From: a virus
Reading direction: 5' to 3' (one strand)
Length of the DNA: 26,718 bases
IMG/VR virus record: IMGVR_UViG_3300025151_000246
Coordinates: 1 to 26,718 of that record
Below, one piece after another: positions 6,771 through 14,500 of the stretch. The notes beneath the pieces are model-generated. The model searched no databases. It had not been told where the DNA came from and was given only the letters and a program-made list of their open reading frames with translations. Within the stretch, counting starts at the first letter, position 1; every line of letters starts with the position of its first letter. The position numbers and the translations under genes are program-made.

Positions 6771-9260
6771 ATGCCAAATTGGAAAAAACTAATAACTAGC
6801 GGTTCAGACGCTACGTTAAACTCATTGAATGTAACATCCGCACTTACTGCAAGCGGATTAATATACCCTACCACAGACGGGGATAATGGTGATTTTCTAC
6901 TTACGGATGGTGCAGGTAATTTAAGCTTTGCAAGATCAACAGTATTTGCAAATGTAAAAAACGTATCAGGTGGTACACTTCAAAAAGGAACACCAGTACA
7001 TGCTACAGGTACAGCAGGAAATGCTTCTGAAATTATAGCAGCTTCAGCTTCCGTTGCCTCCACAATGCCTGCAACTTATGTACTAAATGAAACTCTGGCT
7101 GATGATGCTGAAGGTTTAGCACTAATTACTGGTTATATAAATGGTGTAGATACGTCTGCTTTTGGAGAAGGCGATATAATATATGTAGGAGAAAGTGGAG
7201 GCTATACTAACGTTAAACCGCAAGGAAGCGGTAATTTAATTCAAAACCTAGGTATAGTAAATAAGGTAGATGGGTCTAATGGTTCAGGATATGTGTATGG
7301 AGCAGGTAGATCAAACGATATACCAAACCTACCAGAAGGAAAAATATGGGTAGGTTCTACAACCTACTCAGTTACTTCATCAATCGTTACTTTAGATGAA
7401 AATAACGACCAGGCACAAATTACAGGTTCTTTAACTGTAACAACTTCTATAACAGGTTCTTCAGCAAAATTAACTTCAGTACCAACAGGTACTTCAGAAA
7501 ATAAAATACTATTAACAGATGCTTCTGGTAATTTAGTTACTAGAACAGATCTATCTCTTCAAGGAACAACCGGATCTCAAGGTGCAACCGGATCTCAAGG
7601 AACTACAGGAAGTCAAGGTACAACAGGTCCACAAGGAGCTACCGGCACACAAGGAACTACAGGAGATACTGGACCTCAAGGGGCAACTGGATCTCAAGGA
7701 ACAACAGGCGCTCAAGGTTCAACTGGTTCGCAAGGGACAGAAGGAGCTCAAGGAATAACAGGTTCTCAAGGAACAACAGGTAGTCAAGGAACTACAGGTT
7801 CTCAAGGAATAACAGGTAGCCAAGGTACAACAGGTACCCAAGGAACTACTGGAGAAACTGGTGCACAAGGTACAACAGGTTCACAAGGTACAACTGGAGC
7901 TCAAGGAGCCGAAGGTAACTTTGGAGGAGCTTCTTTTTCTTATAACTTTAAAACAGCAACAAGTAATGCAGACCCTGGAGCAGGAAACTTAAGATTAGAT
8001 AACACTACTCAAAATTCTGCTACTGGAATTTATATAGACGATCAGGATAACGAAAGCAGTGATATACAGTCTTTTATGCGTACTATAGATGATTCTACAT
8101 CTACGATTAAAGGACATGTTAAAGTATCTAACAAACTAGACCCAGGTCAGTTTATAATATTTACTATTTCTTCTTTAACAGAAAATACAGGTTATTTTGA
8201 TATTACAGTTTCTGCTATAGACTCAAGTGCCACCAGTCCTTTTAGTAATGACGAAGAAATTATAGTCACTTTTGCTAGAACCGGTGACAAAGGGGATACA
8301 GGAAGTCAAGGTACTACTGGTAGCCAAGGAACAACCGGATCTCAAGGTACTACCGGTAGCCAAGGATCAACAGGTTCACAAGGTGCTATTGGTTCACAAG
8401 GAATAACTGGGTCTCAAGGTGCTACCGGATCTCAAGGAACAACTGGCACCCAGGGTACAACAGGAAGTCAAGGCACAACAGGTGCACAAGGGACTACTGG
8501 GGAGACAGGTTCTCAAGGCACAACAGGTGCACAAGGAATTACAGGGACTCAAGGAACAACTGGTAGCCAAGGTACAACAGGGACTCAAGGAATAACTGGA
8601 GCACAAGGAATTACAGGAAGTCAAGGTATAACAGGTAGTCAAGGCTCTACCGGACCTCAAGGAGGTACTGGAAGTCAAGGCACAACAGGTTCTCAAGGAT
8701 CCACTGGTTCTCAAGGTAGTACTGGTCCACAAGGAACAACAGGTTCCCAAGGAACTACAGGAAGTCAAGGCACAACAGGTAGTCAAGGAACTACTGGACC
8801 GCAAGGTACTAATGCTACTACTTCTATTTCTAATAATACAAATAACTTCGTAGTAACCGCTACAGGAGGAGCTACACCATTTAACGGAGAAGCTAATTTG
8901 ACCTTTAACGGTTCAGTTTTAGATATTACCGGTGATGTAACTATAGATGATAGTATTCTAACATATCAGGCAAATACAGACGTAGATACAGGAACTGAAA
9001 CAGTAGCTACAATAACTCATGCAAGTTACGATGGAGCTTTCTTTGATTTTGTAATCAAAAATGGAACAAATTTAAGAGCTGGAACGGTCTATGCAACACA
9101 CGACGGTACTAATGTAGAGTTTACAGAAACATCTACAAATGATTTAGGAGATACTTCTGACGTAACTCTATCAGTTGATATTTCAGGTGCTGATTTAAGA
9201 TTAAGAGCAACAACAACTTCTGATAACTGGACGGTTAAAACCCTGGTTAGAGGATTATAA
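6771..9260 (+). CDS. Collagen-like tail fibre protein (829 aa)
   Basis: Domain order: a WKKL..SGS N-terminus (1-30); a beta-rich region (about 55-200) with VKNVSGGTLQKGTPVHATG and a repeated IIYVGESGG-type fold; a short strand region; collagen-like block 1 (about 265-382, 39 Gly-X-Y triplets); a beta insert (about 381-504) containing ATGIYIDDQDNESSDIQSF and FDITVSAIDSSA; collagen-like block 2 (about 505-680, 58 triplets); and a C-terminal beta head (about 685-829) with FFDFVIKNG and SVDISGADLRLRATTTSDNW. Gly-X-Y blocks in phage fibres form trimeric stalks. Proline is rare and Y alternates Gln and Thr, so stability may come from something other than hydroxyproline. The beta insert is paralogous to one in the 1344-residue fibre. 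The nine-base gap to the next gene suggests one late operon. Confidence 0.85.
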   Translation: MPNWKKLITSGSDATLNSLNVTSALTASGLIYPTTDGDNGDFLLTDGAGNLSFARSTVFANVKNVSGGTLQKGTPVHATGTAGNASEIIAASASVASTMPATYVLNETLADDAEGLALITGYINGVDTSAFGEGDIIYVGESGGYTNVKPQGSGNLIQNLGIVNKVDGSNGSGYVYGAGRSNDIPNLPEGKIWVGSTTYSVTSSIVTLDENNDQAQITGSLTVTTSITGSSAKLTSVPTGTSENKILLTDASGNLVTRTDLSLQGTTGSQGATGSQGTTGSQGTTGPQGATGTQGTTGDTGPQGATGSQGTTGAQGSTGSQGTEGAQGITGSQGTTGSQGTTGSQGITGSQGTTGTQGTTGETGAQGTTGSQGTTGAQGAEGNFGGASFSYNFKTATSNADPGAGNLRLDNTTQNSATGIYIDDQDNESSDIQSFMRTIDDSTSTIKGHVKVSNKLDPGQFIIFTISSLTENTGYFDITVSAIDSSATSPFSNDEEIIVTFARTGDKGDTGSQGTTGSQGTTGSQGTTGSQGSTGSQGAIGSQGITGSQGATGSQGTTGTQGTTGSQGTTGAQGTTGETGSQGTTGAQGITGTQGTTGSQGTTGTQGITGAQGITGSQGITGSQGSTGPQGGTGSQGTTGSQGSTGSQGSTGPQGTTGSQGTTGSQGTTGSQGTTGPQGTNATTSISNNTNNFVVTATGGATPFNGEANLTFNGSVLDITGDVTIDDSILTYQANTDVDTGTETVATITHASYDGAFFDFVIKNGTNLRAGTVYATHDGTNVEFTETSTNDLGDTSDVTLSVDISGADLRLRATTTSDNWTVKTLVRGL
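7563..7917 (+). repeat. Collagen-like Gly-X-Y coding repeat, block 1 of 829-aa fibre
   Basis: About 39 uninterrupted triplets. The dominant unit is 18 bases long (GGn-TCT/AGT-CAA-GGn-ACA-ACn), coding GSQGTT. Synonymous third positions vary from unit to unit, so the repeat is stricter in protein than in DNA. Confidence 0.9.
8283..8814 (+). repeat. Collagen-like Gly-X-Y coding repeat, block 2 of 829-aa fibre
   Basis: About 58 triplets starting GDKGDTGSQ and ending GPQGTN, with the same 18-base period as block 1. Codon choice differs between adjacent units. Confidence 0.9.
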
Positions 9261-9268
9261 TATAAAAA

Positions 9269-9970
9269 ATGGCGTTTTCAAGAGGACCTAGCATAGCAAC
9301 AGACGGATTAGTGCTTGCCTTAGATGCGGCAAATCATAAGTCGTATCCTGGGTCTGGAACTACTTGGTATGATTTGTCTGGGAATGGCAATAATGGTACT
9401 TTGACTAATGGTCCAACTTTTAGCACCGATGGAATAGGTAGCTTTTTCTTTGATCAAACTAATGATAAAGTAGAGATTGACAAAAATGGTGCTGAACTAG
9501 GAATAGCAGATACAGCTATTAGCGGTGAGTTGATTATTAAAAAAGATTCTGGTTTTCCTTCTAATAATCTTCAAGGGCATATGGGATTTGGAGGTTCTGG
9601 TGAAGGTTTAAGTATTAAAAATACTAGTCCTAGGTATTTTTTAGATGGATATAATGCATCAGATACCCGTGTGACTACTGATTTCCACTCTACAACATTT
9701 GCAAACACGTACCAATACACTTGGCTAATTTTATGTTTTACTTTTGCAGGAGAAACCTTAAAAACCTATACAAACGGTGAATATTACACTACTGGTACTT
9801 TTACAGGTGGAATACAGACTATTCAAGACAAGGATTTCAATGTAGCTTCAGGATTTGGATATTATAGAACATATGGTAACATAGCCTCAACCAAGTTATA
9901 TAATAGAGAATTATCAGCCGAAGAAGTCGCCCAAAATTATAACGCACAAAAATCAAGATTTGGATTATAA
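9269..9970 (+). CDS. LamG/concanavalin-like adhesin module, copy 1
   Basis: This 233-residue protein has a LamG-like (concanavalin A-like jelly-roll) plan common in phage tail adhesins. It shows the family N-terminus GPSIATDGLVLALDAAN, then SYPGSGTTWYDLSGNGNNG, central strands (IGSFFFDQTNDKVEIDKNG; LILCFTFAGETLKTYTNGE) and the family C-terminus LYNRELSAEEVAQNYNA ending KSRFGL. The fold in this family usually binds sugars or other surface ligands; the ligand here is unknown. Six copies occur in this window, and this one shares a nearly identical DNA stretch with copy 3. It lies nine bases after the collagen-like fibre and three bases before copy 2. Confidence 0.8.
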   Translation: MAFSRGPSIATDGLVLALDAANHKSYPGSGTTWYDLSGNGNNGTLTNGPTFSTDGIGSFFFDQTNDKVEIDKNGAELGIADTAISGELIIKKDSGFPSNNLQGHMGFGGSGEGLSIKNTSPRYFLDGYNASDTRVTTDFHSTTFANTYQYTWLILCFTFAGETLKTYTNGEYYTTGTFTGGIQTIQDKDFNVASGFGYYRTYGNIASTKLYNRELSAEEVAQNYNAQKSRFGL

Positions 9971-9973
9971 AAT

Positions 9974-10732
9974 ATGTTTACAGGACCTAACATAGTAGAT
10001 AGTGACTCAATTATTATAGCAACCGATAGATACAACCCAAAGTATAGATCGGATAGCCACAATGCTCTAAATATAATTGGGAAAAATAGAAGTAAGACAA
10101 GAGTAAATAACTCTTCTTTTTCAGTTCCGGATTTAAACGCAACTGATGCTAATAATACCCAAAAATTATCTTTAGCCTGCTGGGTAGAAATAAACGCATA
10201 CAATACAGGATATGCATGGCACCCGGTAAATAAATGGAATAGTGGATCTACAAATTCTGCTACAATAGTTTTGTATGCTTTTCAAGATTATAGAGAAGGA
10301 GGAGGAGGAACAGTAGGGGATGGATTGGGTAATAATGATTACGGTAATTACGGATTTTACTACCACAGGTACAATAGCGGAGGATGGACAGGTATTACTT
10401 CGGGAACATCTACTGCATTACTAGGAGGGTCAGAAAATAGAACTAACTTTCCTAGAAAAAACTTTTTTGTATTTACATACGATGTAACTTTAAATAATGC
10501 ACAACCTATCTTTTATATTAACGGAGAATACCGAAGCCAAGGTAATAGTGCTCCAAATGGTATTGGTAATTATGAATACACTCAAGGAAACCTCCACTTC
10601 TGGAATAACTACCCAAACGATTCTAGTGAAAATATAAACGGAGTTACTTGGCTTCAAATTTACGATAAAATGATTACAGCTGAAGAAGTATCTAAATTAT
10701 ACAATCACACAAAACTCAAACACGGCTATTAA
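9974..10732 (+). CDS. LamG-like adhesin module, copy 2 (divergent)
   Basis: This 252-residue protein keeps the family ends in weakened form: FTGPNIVDSDSIIIATDRYN at the N-terminus and YDKMITAEEVSKLYNH...KHGY at the C-terminus. The LDAAN..SYPGSGTTWYDL signature is lost. The middle has typical jelly-roll strands (LSLACWVEINAY; FFVFTYDVTLNNAQPIFYINGEY) and a glycine- and tyrosine-rich loop around residues 105-135. Its stop overlaps the start of the 42-residue ORF (TAATG). A virion adhesin role is inferred from the family. Confidence 0.7.
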   Translation: MFTGPNIVDSDSIIIATDRYNPKYRSDSHNALNIIGKNRSKTRVNNSSFSVPDLNATDANNTQKLSLACWVEINAYNTGYAWHPVNKWNSGSTNSATIVLYAFQDYREGGGGTVGDGLGNNDYGNYGFYYHRYNSGGWTGITSGTSTALLGGSENRTNFPRKNFFVFTYDVTLNNAQPIFYINGEYRSQGNSAPNGIGNYEYTQGNLHFWNNYPNDSSENINGVTWLQIYDKMITAEEVSKLYNHTKLKHGY

Positions 10733-10860
10733 TGACTATAAGAGAAAATGATTCGACTAGAACAGATATACCTCCATTTGAAGTATTAGGTGAAAATGAA
10801 TATGTTGTAGCGTATTTTATGACATATGATGAATGTCAAGAATTTATAAATAATCTATAA
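10732..10860 (+). CDS. Small 42-residue protein coupled between two adhesin genes
   Basis: A 43-codon frame starts at the ATG of a TAATG junction with the upstream adhesin and ends in TAA, whose last base is the first base of the ATG of the next adhesin. Coupling at both ends in an otherwise gapless operon is good evidence that it is translated. The product starts MTIRENDSTRTDIPPFEVLG and ends YDECQEFINNL; it is acidic, with one predicted C-terminal helix. I do not recognise it. It may be a small adhesin-associated or chaperone-like protein, as short genes often accompany phage fibre genes. Confidence 0.6.
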   Translation: MTIRENDSTRTDIPPFEVLGENEYVVAYFMTYDECQEFINNL

Positions 10861-11498
10861 TGGCAACAACAGGAGGAGCAAATATAGTAACAGACGGATT
10901 AGTATTAAATCTAGATGCGGCAAATCATAAGTCATATCCTGGTTCTGGAACTACTTGGCATGATTTATCTGGACAAGAAGCTCATGCTGAAGCTGTTAAT
11001 ATGCCAACATGGAATTCAAGTGGATATTTTGAATTTGATGGCACAAATGATGAACTTCATAGTGTAGATATGACCCAAGAATACAGGGATTTATTTTTTG
11101 TATGTGAAACAGATAAAAGTTCAGGCCTCCATATGTTATTTGGAAAACATAATGACCAAGATGATTCTTTAAGATTTGAAGGAAATTCTTTAAGAACTAC
11201 AGCAAATATAGACGCTAATGACTGGCAATACAACTCAGTATCTGATGTCTTTATCAATGGACAAGCAGATGCTTTAGCTGGTGGAAACTATGATATGAGT
11301 GTAAAAATGAATTTTGTTAGAACTTATAGAAGTAATAACTCTGGGTTTGGTACTTCATTTAGGTATGAAATATCTACTTCTTTCTTGAGTAGAAGATTCA
11401 CAGGTAAATTAGCATTAATACTCTGTTATAATAGAAAATTAACAGATACTGAAGTTCTCCAAAACTATAACGCTCTAAAAGAACGATTTAGTTTATAA
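10860..11498 (+). CDS. LamG/concanavalin-like adhesin module, copy 3
   Basis: This 212-residue protein has the family N-terminus GGANIVTDGLVLNLDAAN with SYPGSGTTWHDLSG, the strand YFEFDGTNDELHSVDM and the family C-terminus CYNRKLTDTEVLQNYNA...ERFSL. It is the closest relative of copy 1 in the N-terminal region even at the DNA level, although the central strands are unrelated by eye. It is coupled by TAATG to the 42-residue ORF. It ends the first adhesin series; the next promoter begins six bases after its stop. Ligand unknown. Confidence 0.8.
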   Translation: MATTGGANIVTDGLVLNLDAANHKSYPGSGTTWHDLSGQEAHAEAVNMPTWNSSGYFEFDGTNDELHSVDMTQEYRDLFFVCETDKSSGLHMLFGKHNDQDDSLRFEGNSLRTTANIDANDWQYNSVSDVFINGQADALAGGNYDMSVKMNFVRTYRSNNSGFGTSFRYEISTSFLSRRFTGKLALILCYNRKLTDTEVLQNYNALKERFSL

Positions 11499-11503
11499 GT
11501 ACA

Positions 11504-11515
11504 TATTTATAATAG
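11504..11515 (+). promoter_or_regulatory. T4-late-like promoter upstream of the 1344-aa fibre
   Basis: TATTTATAATAG sits between the copy-3 stop and the ATG at 11548. The start also has AAAAAGGATAAAATT upstream, one of the few purine-rich, Shine-Dalgarno-like leaders in the window. Confidence 0.55.
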
Positions 11516-11547
11516 ACCCTTTTGGAAAATGAAAAAAGGATAAAATT

Positions 11548-14500
11548 ATGGCCAACGAATTTAAAATTAAAAAAGGCCTGATCGTCAATGGATCAGGTTC
11601 TACTATACTAGATATACAAGGATCACAAGGTCAGCTATTCTCAGTGACCGATTCACTCTCTGGTTCCTTATTTGCAGTAAACGATATTTCAGGTATTCCT
11701 ATTTTAAAAGTATTCTCTGATGATACAGTTAATATGGGTACCTTTGGAGCAGAAGCCATAATAGCCTCAGGGTCAGACGTAAAATTACCAAATGTACCAG
11801 CCGGTTCAAGCGAAACTAAAATATTATTAGCTGACTCAGACGGTAAGGTAGTAACTAGAACAGATTTATCTCTTCAAGGAGCTACAGGTACCCAAGGGGC
11901 AACAGGTCCGCAAGGAGGTACTGGAAGTCAAGGTACTAACGGTACCCAAGGTACAACAGGTCCGCAAGGAGGTACTGGGAGTCAAGGAACGACAGGATCC
12001 CAAGGTACTACTGGTACGCAAGGTATAACAGGAACTCAAGGTACAAATGGTACACAAGGAATAACAGGACCTCAAGGAGGCACTGGAAGTCAAGGAACAA
12101 CAGGTAGCCAAGGTGTAACCGGAACTCAAGGTATAACAGGAACTCAAGGTACTAACGGAACTCAAGGCTCAACAGGTCCTCAAGGAGGAACAGGAAGTCA
12201 AGGAGGTACCGGAAGTCAAGGGACAACTGGTACTCAAGGTATAACTGGTACTCAAGGAACTAATGGTACTCAAGGTACAAACGGTACTCAAGGAACTACT
12301 GGTCCTCAAGGAGGAACAGGTAGCCAAGGTGCAACCGGGTCTCAAGGAGGAACAGGAAGTCAAGGTGCAACCGGGTCTCAAGGTATAACTGGTACTCAAG
12401 GTACAAACGGTACTCAAGGAACAACAGGCCCTCAAGGAACAAATGGTACTCAAGGTACAACAGGGTTACAAGGTACAACAGGTGCACCAGGCACTCAAGG
12501 AACTACTGGAGAAACCGGTGCCCAAGGAACAACTGGAAATGATGGTAACTTTGGAGGAGCTTCTTTTTCATACAATTTTGATACATCAGTAACTAATTCA
12601 GATCCAGGTTCGGGTGACTTACGGTTAGATAATCCTACTCAAAATGGAGCAACTGGAATTTATATAGATGATCAAGATAGTGAAGGTACGGATATTCAAT
12701 CTTTCATGAGAACGATTGATGATTCTACTTCAACAATAAAAGGTCATGTTAAAATATCTAATAAATTTGATGCTAGTCAATTCATAATATTTACAATATC
12801 TTCATTAGTAGAAAATTCAGGTTATTTTGATATAACTGTTTCTGCAATAGATTCAAGTGCATCAAGCCCATTTTCTAATGGTGAAGAAATAATAGTTACC
12901 TTTGCTAGAACAGGTGATAAAGGGGATACAGGTTCTCAAGGTTCAACTGGACCTCAAGGAGGTACTGGAAGTCAAGGTACTAATGGTACCCAAGGTACAA
13001 ATGGTACTCAAGGTACTAACGGAACTCAAGGAACTAATGGTACTCAAGGAACTACAGGTCCTCAAGGAGCAACAGGAAGTCAAGGTACAAACGGTACTCA
13101 AGGTACTAATGGTACCCAAGGTACAAATGGTACACAAGGTACTAATGGTACTCAAGGAACTACAGGAGACGACGGACCGCAAGGTACAACAGGTTCACAA
13201 GGAACAACCGGTTCCCAAGGTATTACCGGTACGCAAGGTATTACCGGTACGCAAGGTACAAACGGTACCCAAGGTTCAACAGGTCCTCAAGGAGGAACAG
13301 GAAGTCAAGGTACAACTGGAAGTCAAGGTGTAACCGGAACTCAAGGTGTAACCGGAACCCAAGGAACTAATGGTACGCAAGGTACTAATGGAACCCAAGG
13401 AACAACTGGACCTCAAGGAGGTACTGGAAGTCAAGGAACAACCGGTACTCAAGGGATAACTGGTACTCAAGGTACTAATGGAACCCAAGGAACAACCGGT
13501 ACTCAAGGTACTAATGGAACCCAAGGAACAACAGGTCCTCAAGGTATAACTGGTACTCAAGGTATAACTGGTACTCAAGGTACTACCGGTACCCAAGGTA
13601 CTAATGGTACTCAAGGTACTACCGGTACCCAAGGTACTACCGGAGCTTTAGGTATAACAGGAGATGTAAATAATAGAGTAATAACCGCTGACGGTGATGG
13701 AACAGTAACAGGAGAAGGAAATTTAACTTTCGATGGAGGTACTTTAATGATATCAGGTTCAGGTTCAACTGTAGTAGATGTACAAGGATCCCAAGGTCAA
13801 TTGTTCTCAGTAACAGATGATTTAACAGGTACTTTATTCACCGTTTCAGATATATCAGGTATACCTATTTTATCAGTTTCATCATCTGCTACTACTATTA
13901 TAGACAATAATATTATTATAGGTGAAAATAGCAGTATGGAATGCTTTTCTCCATCAGTAGCGTCCTCTATATTAGGAGGTTCTTCACACTGTATTAAAGA
14001 CGATTATTCTACAATAGCAGGTGGCTGTGATAACTGTATAGAAGGATGTTTAGGTTCAATAGTAGGAGGAAGCGGAAACCATATTTGTCATAGTAACACT
14101 GGTGTATTTATTGGTGGAGGATGTAGTAATAATGCTGGATTCTGCTCTACAATGAATGCAATTGTTGGAGGATGCGGTAATACAGTAAACGGACCACAGG
14201 CAAGCCCTCAACCGGGAAGATACAATATAATTGGAGCAGGAAAAGGTAATAGTAATTCAGGAGGAACCTCTGGTATATTAGCCGGTGACTTTAATTTGAT
14301 TACTAGTGAAGGAACAGGCGGCAGCAACGTTAACTCTTCAGGAAGTTTTATCGGAGCAGGAGCACGAAATATCATAACTGCTGCAGACAATACAGCAATC
14401 GTAGCAGGATGTTTAAACTCATCCTCAGCCGACTATTCGTTTATAGGAGGTGGTGCTAAAAACTCTATTACAAGTAATAGCGGATTCATTGGAGGTGGTT

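Noticed and set aside
8394-8804. Open frame on the minus strand rich in Cys, Ser, Leu and Thr opposite the collagen blocks (similar ones at 11866-12453 and 12943-13632).
   Set aside because: These are mirror images of the Gly-X-Y repeats in another frame; the composition is a direct result of the repeat, and no promoter or start context is present.
12902-13333. Plus-strand open frame with Lys/Val/Leu repeats within the second collagen block.
   Set aside because: It is a frame-shifted reading of the same 18-base repeats inside the 1344-residue fibre.
11878-13665. CRISPR-like regular DNA repeats.
   Set aside because: The period is 18 bases with no spacers, and it is in frame within a protein; it is a collagen-like coding repeat.
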